Positions 10,414 through 22,045 of a stretch of DNA of 64,000 bases are shown piece by piece (position 1 is the first letter of the stretch; every line of letters begins with the position of its first letter). Source of the DNA: Codonopsis lanceolata (taxonomy: Eukaryota > Streptophyta > Magnoliopsida > Asterales > Campanulaceae); assembly GCA_013146195.2 (NCBI GenBank), contig CM028377.1:1550001-1614000 (forward strand), given 5' to 3'. Both the position numbers and the translations under genes were made by a program. Under the pieces are notes generated by a model. It was not told the DNA's origin. It saw only the letters and a program-made list of their open reading frames with translations, and did no database searches.

Positions 10414-11274
10414 ATCAATCTGGAGCTGGACAATGAAGTCAAAAGAGTCAAAATCGGCAACTACCTGCAAGGATAACACTCATGGATCTCCTCAAAGAGT
10501 TCGTGGACATATTTACCTGGTTCCATGAAGATGTGTCAGGGGTAGACCCAGCCATAGTCAAACACCGGATCCCCACATATCCGGATGCTCAGCCAATCAG
10601 AAAAAAGCTCCGCCGCATCAAGCCAGAATGTTCACTACAAGCTAAAAAAAAAAAGAGAAAGCATGAAACAGCCGCACGTCAACTTCATTCGGGTAAAAAA
10701 AAACACAAGTAAAAAAAAAAGAAAAAAAAAAGAAGAGAAAAAAATACCCGATCTGGCTGTCCAATATAGTGACCATTCCCAAGCCCAACAGGAAGGTCTG
10801 GATTTGCGTAAACTTCCGCGACCTCAACAAGGCATCGCCCAAAGATAATTTCCCTCTACTCAATATCAATATTGTGGTAGACGCAGTTGCTGCTCAAAAA
10901 GTTAGATCCTCTCCGCCGACGGCATGCTGGGCTATAGTCAAATCAAAGGCAGCAGGAGACCAAGAAAAGACCTTGTTCATCACTCCTTGGGAGACCTACT
11001 GCTATCATGTCATGTTGTCTGGGCTAAAAAAAATGTTGGGGCTACTTATCAAAAGGCTGCTACTACTCTCTTCCACGATGTGCCGTATATTGTCAAAGAG
11101 ATCAGATCAGGAGGTGCCATATTCCTCGCAAGCCAGGAAAAAGGAGACTTTGTTCAGCCCTCCAATCTCAACGAGCTTCAAAGGTATTATGCTCGAGCCA
11201 CCCTATCCGGCAAGTGCTTCCCTCTCCAGCCCGCTAGGCTGAAAACCCGAAAGGGCGGCCAAGGCAAAAGTTAG
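10414..11274 (+). pseudogene. Tat/Ogre pol remnant: RT joined to integrase C-terminus
   Basis: The RT start is readable across frames: LMDLLKEFVDIFTW, GVDPAIVKHRIP, then a purine-rich disrupted stretch (10640-10745). Next come VWICVNFRDLNKASPKDNFP, a damaged GYSQIK block, KTLFITPWETYCYHVM and ATYQKAATTLFHD. Instead of the YVDD box, the frame passes straight into PYIVKEIRSGGAIFLA...LNELQRYYA, which is the integrase C-terminal pattern (GPYVVK...KKYYA). The rest of RT, RNase H and the integrase core are deleted. Several frameshifts also occur. Confidence 0.75.
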
Positions 11275-11291
11275 GGCATGAAAAAAAAAAA

Positions 11292-11332
<41 letters not shown>

Positions 11333-11394
11333 ATGAAAATAAAAAGGAGAAATAAGGGCTCACTAGGCAAAAGTTAGAGCCAAATAAAAAAAAA

Positions 11395-11441
<47 letters not shown>

Positions 11442-12792
11442 GAGAATAAGGAGAGGGAAGGCACTCTTTGAAACCTCAACATCCTACCTCCAGATCTTCA
11501 GCAGGCAAATGGGCTCGACTGACAGAAGGAAAAAAAAAACCACGACAGGAAGCTCACGTTAAAACACTAAAATATAAAATTTTCGGGTCCTAAGGTGTAA
11601 CTTGGGAATAATTGTTAAAGAAATTTAGATTATACATTAATTGCCTGTACATATCTATTATTTCCTATACCCCCTTTGTTTCCCCCAAAACTATCCTTCA
11701 TTTGCAGCTTAAGCCCCGGAGCAGTCCATCAATGTCTGCGCGTCGCGGCGGACCACATACTTCTTCTGCAAGGCACAGAAAAGGCTCAGTCTCATCAGAA
11801 TGAGAAGCACCAGAAGTGTCCTCGTCCTATTCATTATCCGCACAGGCATTGTCCTGAAACAGCCAGACGACTTGGGTTCTGACCATTCACTGCTGCTCTG
11901 TCTGATTGCGAAGAAAAATGCAGGGGCCATGAGAATAGCCTTATGCCAAGGTATAGCCCTGCAACAATTATATGGCCAAGGAGGTGATTGCCTTTTCCTC
12001 TCCCCGCATACCACAAAAAAAAAAAAAGGGGAAGCCTGTTCAAACCCGAAGGTATATTCCTTTAAAATCCATCTTGGAGATACAGCGTGCCATTACCCAT
12101 TAGACATCGGTATAGCTTTGCTTTGTGCGTATGTCTTGAGTCTGCATGTTTCTTTTATTTATTTTGCATCATATAAAATTAGATTGCATTGTAAATGTTT
12201 GTACTTTGTACAAGTTTTAACCAACAAAAACAACAAAACCAAAACAAAAAACAAAAAACAAAAACATAAATTTTTATGTATTGTTTTGCATCTAGATAGA
12301 CGTTTCTGCATTATAGGCATTGTAAAAATGCATTTTGCATCTTAAAGATATGTACTACATTTTGCATTATTGCATGCATGATAGAATAAAGAATATCTAT
12401 GCATCATATTAATAAGCATCCTGTAATTTTTTTTAGGCATCACATTTGCATTAAATAAAGTAGTATATGCATCCAGCATTTGCATTTATTATCCAATAAG
12501 CTGCATTAGGGGTGCGCTAAAAAGAAAATAAAAGGCCACCGATCATAAAAATAAATATACTTATGGCATTCACTATGTCCCTGCACTATAAGCATGCATC
12601 ATATAGCCCCATTTGCATTTATAGTATAAATCATGCATAATAAGGTCAAGTAATGACCACTAGTTTAGTCAGGCATCATAAAAATAAATTGAATAAATTT
12701 CATGCATCATTACTTAATTGTATCATTTAGGCATAAATAAGACATGCATAAGCATCATTAATAAAGTCAGGAATGCTTCAAAGGGGCCAAAC
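11275..12792 (+). mobile_element. 3' untranslated part of Tat copy B, ending in a PPT-like tract
   Basis: Non-coding, with two (AT)n tracts (11297-11331, 11399-11438) and, from about 12130, many GCATC and TTTGCATT motifs. It ends in CAAAGGGGCCAAAC (12779-12792), which looks like a polypurine tract directly before an LTR. The following bases are TGTGACAGCCC rather than the TGTAGACACCC of this element's own 5' LTR. No 3' LTR of copy B is found in the window. Confidence 0.5.
11297..11438. repeat. Two (TA)n microsatellites in the Tat 3' region
   Basis: Perfect TA/AT runs at 11297-11331 and 11399-11438, separated by 67 bp of A-rich sequence. Confidence 0.9.
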
Positions 12793-15700
12793 TGTGACAG
12801 CCCGACCCGAACCCCAATGCGGAATCCCAAGGTCGTGCCGTCAAGACAAGCTAAGAGACGGACAAGCACCCGCTAAGCGTAGTGGTGCGAGTCAAGAGTT
12901 GAACCAACAAACTCTAAATAGGAACGTAAAGCCATAACGGCAAAATCGAATAACCAAACTAAAATCTGCGGAAGCAAATCATAAATGGACCAAAGCCTAT
13001 AGTCCTAAACTAAGGAATACAAGGCTGAGAGCGACTATCTCGACAAATCTACGACTCGCGTGGCGCAACATTGCGCACGCACACACAAACCATCGGCAAC
13101 CTAAGGCGGCGAAGTAACAAGAACCCTTGACACGATAAACAACAACTCTACGGCTAAAACATGCGGGAGGAATAAATCAACTAAAGGAACAAGATATTCA
13201 AATTCTAATAACTAACCCAAGTCTCACGACTAACGTCGTCGGAGAAGACAATACCAACAATACTAGAACGAGTGAGCTAAAGCATGCTCGGAATAATAAA
13301 AGGAACAACCCAAGAGAAACAACAGCTCGACCAAACAAGTCGGCTACTAAAATAATGCAATAACAAAATACTAACATAATCTACCCAAGTAAAGTCTACA
13401 TAACTTTACAATCGTGTCTCACAAAATACAAAATACAACAATACTAATAACCCGACTATTGCGGGAAGACCACTGCTATCCGTCAAGCGCCCGAGGCTTA
13501 GCAGCTAATCAAAGCTAGCTGCAAAAACTAAGGAAAACAAACACACGAAATGAGTCATAATGACCCAGCAAGTTACTAAATGCAATGTATGGCATAGCAT
13601 GGCGTGGCATGGCATAATGCACAAGCATGCATAAAATCATGGCATCTTTATAGCATACCAATATTAAACTTGTATTGTCACCGAGTAACATAAACCTCTT
13701 CATAAACCACTTAGCACATCATCTTTTCATATAAGTGCTTATAGTAAGCCACATAAGGGATAGAGAAGATACCCAATAGTGTCGTTGTGTTCCCAATGCA
13801 CATAATGGGTCGGTACCATCGTGCCCATCTCGACATACCTGAAGCGGCTACACCGCAATTGCCTCAGCCTAGCTTTAGCATTATTCCACTCGCTACGATT
13901 CACGAGATGGGCTAACTTCCCCAGGGCCAACGGTGGAGGGTGTGTGAGGTCCCAGTGCGGCGATCCTATTTAATACCGAATCTTACGATTCGTATAGGCG
14001 TCTGTATCGTCCCACCACGACATAAAAACCGATCCATATAATTGCCACTGGGCTTTTATGAAGTGCACAAGTAGATAATTACTCTCATGCTCAAACAAGA
14101 ACCAAGACCGATCATAACGGACTTATCAAATCAAGTAGGACATAAAGTTCTACACACCAATTTAACAATGCACATATTGTACACACTTAACAAATCCAAC
14201 CAACCTATCCTTTAGTCCAAGAACCACCTATTGAGGTATTCATAACCCTCAAGTCACAACCCAATCATACGTAGCATATAAGCTCAAGAAATCACAACGT
14301 GAGGTCTATTATAGCCCTCTACTCGGGATCAAACCAAAGACTATTATTTAGTCTAAAAACAATCATAAATCCATACTTAGCATTTATCCTCACTTAAAGG
14401 TAATTTTTGGACTCAACCATAGTCCCAACGGTATATGTTAGAGCTTCTTCTTGAAAGCCAAACTCACGGGTATCAAAACTAAGCCGTAGTCATAACCTCG
14501 CAAGTACTTTCATGTGCACCCGACCCAATTCCCTAAAAGAGAACTCATTTAAATAATCATTTCTTAGAGTAATACGAGATTATAGGTTGATCTCTAATGC
14601 TCCGTGCCCTAACGAGCACGCCCTAAATAAATCCCCAATAAGCTTCTATGTCATGGGTGTCACCAATGGAACACAGTTCGAGATGCTCGGGTACTCACAG
14701 TCGAAACCAACCAAACCCGAACATCGTAGGATTTCAACCTAAGGCTCACTAACATAATATTGAACCTATAACAACTCTATTGAGTCCAAATATCGCACTT
14801 CATTAAATACATATTTCATACGACCCAAAATTAGTACATCATTCAAGTTTATAGAAATTATTCCAAAATATAGTCTGGGCTTATATCCCAAGCCTAAAAT
14901 CCAAGAATTCATCATAGATGTAGTCAACGAAACCCAAATGACGTAGGACTTCAACCCGAGTTCGTTAACACAATATTGAACCTATTACGACTTCGTAGAG
15001 TCTACATACTAAATTTCATTCTTAAACCTTTCATTCATATCAACATTAACACCCGCTTCAAATAACAACAATTTCTCCAATAAATTGGGGTTGATTCTCA
15101 AGCCTAAAATTCATAACAAAACCCAACATAGATCACAACTCATTTCATAAATCACATAATTTCAATTAATTGATCATTCTCATAATATATAGAGAGTTCA
15201 CAAATCCAAAGCCCCAATCAAAGGCATACTTTCATAATAAACCCAAATATAATGTAAACATGATTTCTAGCATGCTCACAATCCTAGAAACACAATATGA
15301 AGGATAATCATACACATCAACAATCATAGAAGTCATCTACAAATGCTCCTAACATGTTCATACTTCCAAAAATCCCCAAATTGGGCAAACATAGCATACA
15401 AGTGTTCATTGCCCACAACTAGCATATAAATTGTTTTCCTTAGGGCCAATGAACCAAAAATCAAAGGGAAGTAACTTACCTAGCTTGAGTGAAAACTCAA
15501 GAGAACACAAATCCGATCGGTGAAGTCGTTCTACTCGTCGAGGGCTTCAAGAATCCGAAGTTTGAAGGAAATCGGGTGGTCGGATCGTCTTGGATCGAAG
15601 GAAGGATGAAGCTAGGGCTTGAATCTCCAAGCTTCCTCTCTCTCTCTCTAATACGTAATGTGGAGGATGAGAAATGAAATGGTTTTCAGTAAATTGCAAA

Positions 15701-16750
15701 GGGTTGTGGGTATTTATACCCCCAAAATAAGAAGGGCACAATAGGCATTTCTCAAGTGCAATTAGTGGAGATTAGGGGTAATCAAGCTCTAATCCAACCT
15801 TAATTAACTTCTAAATAATGTTAGGACATGTTTAGGGTTAAGTATGAGAGGTTAGGAAGGGTTTAGAGGGGGTTTAATGAGGGTAGAATAGGTAAAACAC
15901 GTCACAACTCAAAACAGGGGAAGAAAATCCCGTAACAGCTTCTGGGGTTGAGGCGGGCGCCTCCCCACTCCCATGCGGCCGCCTGGCCACTGCACAAAAG
16001 AATACTCTCAGTACTTGAGGCGGGCGCCTCACTCCATGCGAGGCGGGTGCCTCGGCTCCTGAACCTCCAAAACTTGATCTAAACTTGATCTAAATGATCC
16101 CAAACTTATGGGCAACCATCCTAAGGTCTAACCCAACTCAAAACAAGTCTAAAACACACCCGAACAACTCCCGAAACAACTCGGAGCGAAACCGGGAAGG
16201 GGTGCAACAACGTGCAACCGAAACGACGAACGAACTCGAAATCAAACGAGCAATGAGAGGAGACTTTTAAGGCAAGTCTAAGGGCTAAAGAAGAAGCTTA
16301 AATACTTCTAGGAAGTTGAATAACAACTAGGGAAATAAGAATCCCAAAGGAGAGGCGTGCAGCGACTCGATTCCCGAACTACGCGATAGAGACGAACGCT
16401 ATCTCCAAAGCTTCCAAAATCATCGATAGGCTTAAGGAACACTTCCAACTTGAAGTCTAACACATCTAAACATGTTAACAAACCATCTTAAAGACGTCTA
16501 GGACCCAAACCGAGGTCACGGACACAAAACGGAGGTAAACCCTCAATCGCGTCGCATTCCGACTATCGTCGAGTCACGACTTGTGACTTTAGCAAGTCAA
16601 CAACTATATGGAGTCTCTTAATAATGTTTTGGTCTTAATATGGTCTCTCAAACATATCTAGACCCTCTCTCCAACCAAGCATGCAGTCAACAAAGGAAGA
16701 AGTGCAAGTATAGCACGCAAATCGAGATAACGAAGGAGCGGGGTGTCACA
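12793..16750 (-). repeat. Long LTR of a Ty3/gypsy-type element, minus-oriented (LTR X)
   Basis: It begins TGTGACAGCCCG and ends GGGGTGTCACA, so the ends form the short inverted repeat of an LTR. Length is 3958 bp. On the minus strand it is preceded by a purine tract (16751-16763), as a 3' LTR should be, and it carries a minus-strand TATA box (15711-15718). It is related over its whole length to 22046-26791: for example CCGACTATCGTCGAGT near 16560 and 26600, and ATGAGTCATAA near 13550 with GTGAGTCATAA near 22820. No long coding frame is present. Confidence 0.6.
15711..15718 (-). promoter_or_regulatory. TATA box in LTR X
   Basis: TATAAATA on the minus strand, about 1.03 kb from the minus-strand start of the LTR. 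This supports minus orientation and a U3 of about 1 kb. Confidence 0.45.
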
Positions 16751-18419
16751 CCCTCTCCACCTTAAAAAGAATTCGTCCCGAATTCTAAATCATGATACAA
16801 ACCACAATACATCGAGTTCAAAACCACCAACCTAGTCTCGAATCCTTGAGTCTACCACTACAATATACACGAGGGTCGAACTAATATAATCCAGATTCAA
16901 AAGTCTACAATTCTCAATAGACACGTCATCAAACGCCTTCTATCGGAAACAATATGACTCATGCTTGAGTCACGAATACACATACGAACAACGCTAGGCC
17001 AAACATGCAAGCGAAACCCCAAATTTCAACATGAAAAACTCATTTAAGGACACTTCAACGTCCAATTACCGAAACTAATTGTCTCGGGGCACATAAAGAA
17101 ATTCAAGCGCAAGAGATTCTAAGTTACAAGAATTAATAATTGCCTATGGAGCAATTTACAAACAAATCAAAGATAATCAAATTGACATTTCAAACCATGT
17201 AAATCACGCTCGCGATTTCCCATCGCGGGTGAGAACACATAAGAGCACATTAATGAAATGTTTTGAAAATTCATTCCATTTCAGTCCATTCCACTTGGTA
17301 AAGGGTACAGTCAATTTCTAACTTAATTCATACCAATCCTAGTTCAACAACGAACCACTTTTGATCACCAATTTAGGGTACCCGAAGCTAAGTTGGATAC
17401 TCAGCTTTTCGTTACAAGGATCTGAGGTTCATGATCAAAAGGTTTTAAGCATCCTTTAATAGTCTCCTATGCTAAGGAAATGAATGAGCGAGGAGATAAT
17501 AATGATGAAATGAGAATTTAGTATACTACAATGTAATGCATCAAGTAGGTGTTTCCACAACTAATGCACATAACTGAATAAAAATTCAGACCAAGTAACA
17601 AGGTCTATTACCTTGACAAACAACAGTCATATCTACCATAAAACTCGTGTACCTAGTACACCCAACCAATATAATTTCCTAGGATTTACAAGAAACCGAA
17701 ACGTCTACCGATACTCGTAACGACTATACTCCGCAAAACTATCATTTCTTGAGCTCTAGACCAAGTCTACAACCAATACATACACTAAGTATCCTAACAC
17801 CGCGTTAACGTCTCAATACTCACGGTGAAGCGTCAATCTCTCCCGTGTAACCATGATTATCCTCTAAATCGCAACCTTCAACCTTCTCACAAGTCGAGTG
17901 TATATCTTATTCGCATAACAACCACTAACAATAATATGGTATAATATTACTCATTACATAAAACATACTCTCATAGAATATACAAACATTATACCAAACC
18001 GATAAGTGTCACTATACAATTCGTACTTCATATATATTCATACTCTACATACAACATAGTCTTATGTATATAGACTAAACAAGAATCCGTACACCATGTG
18101 CGATTACCTACCGGTAATTTACAAACAAACTATATCATATATCTATCTCACATTGGGGTATTATTCCCGATCAAGCAAATAACCAATAATACACAATACA
18201 CCATATAATGTATGTATGAATGCACATGAGCTACCAATTAAAAGCGCGTACTCATAATACTTGTAATAGTAACAACGGTATAGTTTACGTACATATACAA
18301 GAATGTACCTTCCTATTTCGGATAGGTCTCAAAACTCATAATGGTCAACCGCCACGCACACAACCTCAAATTCTAGGCCGTCCACCATCTCCCTCTTGGA
18401 GCCTTTGGATTGTTGACTA
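16751..18419 (-). mobile_element. Non-coding internal region of the LTR X element
   Basis: On the minus strand this ends in AAGGTGGAGAGGG, a polypurine tract touching the LTR. Just before that is CGGGACGAATTCTTTTTAAG, the style of sequence seen between pol and the 3' LTR in chromodomain gypsy elements. No coding frame is seen. About 1.3 kb of it is related to 62690-64000, for example CCAATCCTAGT and CAACGAACC near 17335 and 63265. Confidence 0.5.
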
Positions 18420-18694
18420 GTACTCCCAGGGCGGATAACCTCATCTTGGGCAATCCTTACCACAAGCTAAACACTTTCCCCGCTTTACTCCCCAACACTG
18501 TTTCTGCATGTCCCTCGGCCTGCCTCCAAGCTTCTAGAGGTAGAAATATCACTCCTAATAGTCTGATGTTTCTCTTCGAGGCATTCACCCATGTCCAACT
18601 CCATAAACTTTGTTGATCTTGAGCCACGGTCATGTCTTTGCATTCTAGCGAGGAATTCCATCTCTCTTTAACAAGAATTGTCGAATAAACCGTA
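18420..18694 (-). pseudogene. Possible gypsy gag remnant
   Basis: Read on the minus strand and shifting frame, fragments resemble Ty3/gypsy capsid: KDMTVAQ (compare the MTVAEY motif) followed in another frame by KFMELDMGE. The right edge is the assembly gap. The match is short and frameshifted, so this could be chance. Confidence 0.25.
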
Positions 18695-18794
18695 NNNNNN
18701 NNNNNNNNNNNNNNNNNNNNNNNNNNNNNNNNNNNNNNNNNNNNNNNNNNNNNNNNNNNNNNNNNNNNNNNNNNNNNNNNNNNNNNNNNNNNNN
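18695..18794. other. Assembly gap (100 N)
   Basis: Exactly 100 N: a scaffold gap of unknown true length. Any frame reading through it is meaningless. Confidence 1.
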
Positions 18795-19533
18795 TGTTCC
18801 ATTAACACCATTAACACTTCATCTCCTCCCCATTTACCGAACACACACACGCACACACATTCACAATCAATATATGGTACATGCAAAACAACAATGACGA
18901 TCTCTCCCACCTTCCTATCCACCAAATCCATTTCTCTATTATCTTTTTTTTTATCATCCATATATTCATATATATAGAACTTTCACAACCATTTAGATCC
19001 ACAAACACGCTTATAAATAATCACAACAAAAGACTTACCTCAATTGGCTCTTCCAACATAGCTTACTCAAAATTTCCTTGATATATCGATCAACACTCAA
19101 GCCTCAAACACTTTCCGTTCATACTCTTTGCTACAGCCGCACTAAATTTCTTCTTTTTTCTTTTCTTCCGCCTCTCTCTAAGCTTGGGTTGAGAAAGTGA
19201 AATTTTATCATTTCTCTCTCACTCCCTGATTTTAATAAGGGGTTTGGATTTCATGTTCTTCTCTTGTGGATCCAAGGCGTTGCCGAAGTCAAAGTCGGAC
19301 CCTCCGTTTCCTCTTCTAGTCTATGCCTGTCGTCTGAGCTTCTTCCTTTCTATTTCTTTATCCTTTTTTTAAAAAAATATATATTTAACTTAACTAATAT
19401 TGCTAATGGGCCAAGCTCAAACTGACAGTCCACTAGATCAAGCCCAAACAAAATAAAAATAGATCCAACTTAGAATAAACTGTACAACCAAAAATAGACC
19501 CAATTTACAATATTGATTTATATAGTTATTATC

Positions 19534-19591
<58 letters not shown>

Positions 19592-19819
19592 ACAACTATT
19601 ATTATGAGTAAAGGAAACCCAAATTGGTGGGTCAAACCCACACTCAAAGTATACTAAATAACTAACATCAAGTCCACTAAAATGAAACCCAAGTGTACTG
19701 GGCCTAACCTAATTTTAATAAACTCCAAATTGAAAAGTTAAGCTCACAATAATTATTGATATTTGGTAAAAATTAATAAAAGAAAATTTATTTTAATATA
19801 GAAAATTTGGGATATTACA
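18795..19819 (-). repeat. Possible LTR segment, minus-oriented
   Basis: On the minus strand it would start TGTAATATCCCAAATTTTC at 19819, a start common in plant gypsy LTRs. Its other end would lie in or near the gap. It contains a (TTA)n run (19538-19588) and a pyrimidine-rich stretch near 19130-19240. No PBS or second copy is seen. Confidence 0.35.
19538..19588. repeat. (TTA)n microsatellite
   Basis: About 17 trinucleotide units. Confidence 0.95.
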
Positions 19820-19970
19820 CGAAGCATTCAGAGATCGAGAAAGACAAAGATTAAGTATTTTTGGAATAAATTTATAAAAATAGACTTTTACAGTTTAAAA
19901 CAAAAATAGGGTACTTCGGCGATTATAATTTCACAAAAGAGGACCGCTATATATATATATATATATATAT

Positions 19971-20225
19971 CCCTCCGTCTCAAAATTATCGTCAGAGTTG
20001 ACTTAGCGCACGGTTTAAGAAAAACATATTTGACTGGATTATTAATATTAGTTTGATGTGTAGTTTATTTTAAAGTCCATCTGTATATGACACATAATTA
20101 AAATAAGGTGAAAAAATAAGGGTAAAGTGATAAAAATATTCTCCTAAAAAATAAAGTTTAAACAAGATATTTATTTTGGGAGAGACGAAAAAAGAAAATA
20201 GAACAATAATTTTGAAATTGTGGGA
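19971..20225. mobile_element. Stowaway-like MITE
   Basis: The left end CCCTCCGTCTCAAAATTAT is the classic Stowaway terminus, next to a TA-rich target (TATAT). The right end is less clear. Either TATTTATTTTGGGAGAGACG (20170-20186) or ACAATAATTTTGAAATTG (20203-20220) matches the inverted left end imperfectly. The interior has the usual TTGAC...AAACATATTTGACT layout. Confidence 0.55.
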
Positions 20226-20654
20226 ATCTCTCACCGATAGAGGAAGATTGTGATCTCGCTGCATTTTTTCCCTTGATACCTACCTCCGTAAGCTACTTTT
20301 ACTATATGCTAGATCTCCATTTTGAGCTGGAAAATCGCTAAAAAGTAACGCAATAGGTGGATTTTTCTTGGAGACAGGTACATTTTTAGATTCGATAACC
20401 CATTACGGGTACAATCGAATGAATTTTTTTTGCAAAAAAGCCCAAAACCCAAATGAATGTTCTTAAACATGGTAGCATGTTTTCAACCCAATCTTTTCAT
20501 TATTATTTTTTTAGAAAAATTACAGGTTGGTTCATTTTTTAAAGTTCTTATTCATTTTTGTACCGTATTTTTTTTTAAACGGAAAAGGATACTTGTGGGG
20601 GCAAAAAAGCTACGAAACCCTTAACAAGCATGAAGCGCGCTATGAAAATGAATC

Positions 20655-20990
20655 GCGTTGCATCAATTTTATTGCATTAATATTTGCATCGCGATTCATC
20701 AATTTAATTGTTTAGTTTATTTTTGTACCGCGATACATCAATATGTTTGAACCATGATTCATCAGTTTTATTGGGTGCATTGATTTTATTACCGCGATAC
20801 ATCAATTTTATTGCATTAATTTTGCAACGCGATTCATCAGTTTAATTGTCTAGTCTATTTTTGCACCGCGATTCATCAGTTTAATTGTCTAATTTATTTA
20901 TGCACCGCAATACATCAATGTTTGAAGTACGATACATCAATGTTTGCAACGTGATACATTAATCCAATAATTTTGCACCGCGATATAAAA
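20655..20990 (+). repeat. Array of CGCGATTCATCA / CGCGATACATCA units
   Basis: Roughly ten imperfect copies, many followed by AATTTAATTGTCTAGT or GTTTGAA, spaced 25-60 bp. Such subterminal repeats usually bind the element's transposase. Confidence 0.7.
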
Positions 20991-21085
20991 TCAGAAAGAA
21001 CCAGACCACGTCCTCCACCTTCTTCTTTCATCCCATCAGTCGTAAGTCTTCTTCTTCCCCTTTTTCCTCTGCCTTCGTTTTTACT

Positions 21086-21258
21086 GAAAAATCTCAACCC
21101 GACACAGATCCATTAAAGTTTTGTATTTCATAAATAAATAAAAATTGTTTACCTTTTGGGGGCGTTGCCCCGAAAAATCTCAACCCGACACAGATCCATT
21201 AAAGTTTCGTATTTCATAAATAAATAAAAAATTGTTTACCTTTTGGGGGCGTTGCCCC
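21086..21258 (+). repeat. 86-bp tandem duplication with GGGGGCGTTGCCCC hairpin
   Basis: Units start at 21086 and 21172 with GAAAAATCTCAACCCGACAC and end in TTTTGGGGGCGTTGCCCC. They differ by one substitution and one inserted A, so the duplication is recent compared with its surroundings. Confidence 0.9.
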
Positions 21259-21698
21259 GAACCCCTGCGAAAGGGCGCTGCCCCCTAAACCTGACCGAGC
21301 AGGTCGATCCCCATTTCGTTGCGCAATAATGGTGATTTTCGAATTCAAAGTGTGTTGCCGAAGCTATTGAAAGAGACAATTCTATTTTCGGAACAATAAT
21401 TCAAAAGGTGGTTTTTTACGATTGAAAAAAAATGATGAACTTTTGGAATTAAAAACTTTGAAAAATGGTCCTACTAAAAATTTACCCTTTTTTGGGTAGA
21501 TAGCCCAATCTTTTCTTGTTTGGTCTGGTGGCCCATATGTTTCAGAGTAATGATATCTTTACATATATTTGTATAACTATATTTACACCTATGTCTTTAT
21601 CAAATTATAGGTAATGGTAAGCATTACTCGGGGGAACTAGCCGATTATATCTAGCATATCTACTCGTTTAGGGAGGATCTCCTCTAAAACAATTCAGG

Positions 21699-22045
21699 TG
21701 GTTCGTTGGATTAAACCTACTCTTGGAAATGTTAAATTACACATGGATGGAGCTTGTCATGGTAATCCTAGTTGCAGTGCTGGAGGGGGTATTATCCGTA
21801 ATAACTCGGGTAATTTGAGTTATTGCAGAATGTCGAGCTTTTCTTCAAGGGGTTTAGCGACTTGGTAATCATGGTGTATTGGGGGCCATTGTTGAAGTCA
21901 ACTCGAAAGTTCTCTTTGATTGCGTCATTGGTAGAGCCCACCCTCCTTGGCATAGTTTGTATGTGATTCATGCTATAGCTAGGCTTCATTCTTCTATGCA
22001 CTTTACTTTCTCTCACTGTTTTCAGGAAGCTAATTCGGTTGCTGA
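21699..22045 (+). pseudogene. LINE-type RNase H domain fragment
   Basis: Frames read VKLHMDGACHGNPSCSAGGG then IIRNNSGNLS, the N-terminus of plant LINE/RVT_3 RNase H with its first catalytic Asp. After a frameshift come VEVNSKVLFDCV and FQEANSVAD, the last carrying the C-terminal catalytic Asp of the xEANxxAD motif. The middle is shortened. The coding match stops exactly where LTR Y begins (TGTGATGACCC). No reverse transcriptase is found upstream. Confidence 0.65.

Larger units (their letters stand above)
20505..21490. mobile_element. Candidate non-autonomous DNA element with CGCGATxCATCA repeats
   Basis: Near the left end GGTTCATTTTTTAAAGTTCT resembles, in inverted orientation, GGACCATTTTTCAAAGTTTT near the right end (about 21455-21475). 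Between them lie about ten diverged direct repeats of CGCGAT(T/A)CATCA (20655-20990) and an 86-bp tandem duplication. No transposase and no clear target duplication. The termini are weak, so the limits are approximate. The same repeat motif recurs at 48860. Confidence 0.35.

Noticed and set aside
11612..12345. ORFs in the Tat 3' region (for example 11800-12345)
   Set aside because: No motifs, a poly-Asn/Lys tail from A-rich sequence, and a position between the integrase end and the PPT where Tat elements are non-coding.
18668..18977. ORFs reading through the N run at 18695-18794
   Set aside because: They exist only because N carries no stops.
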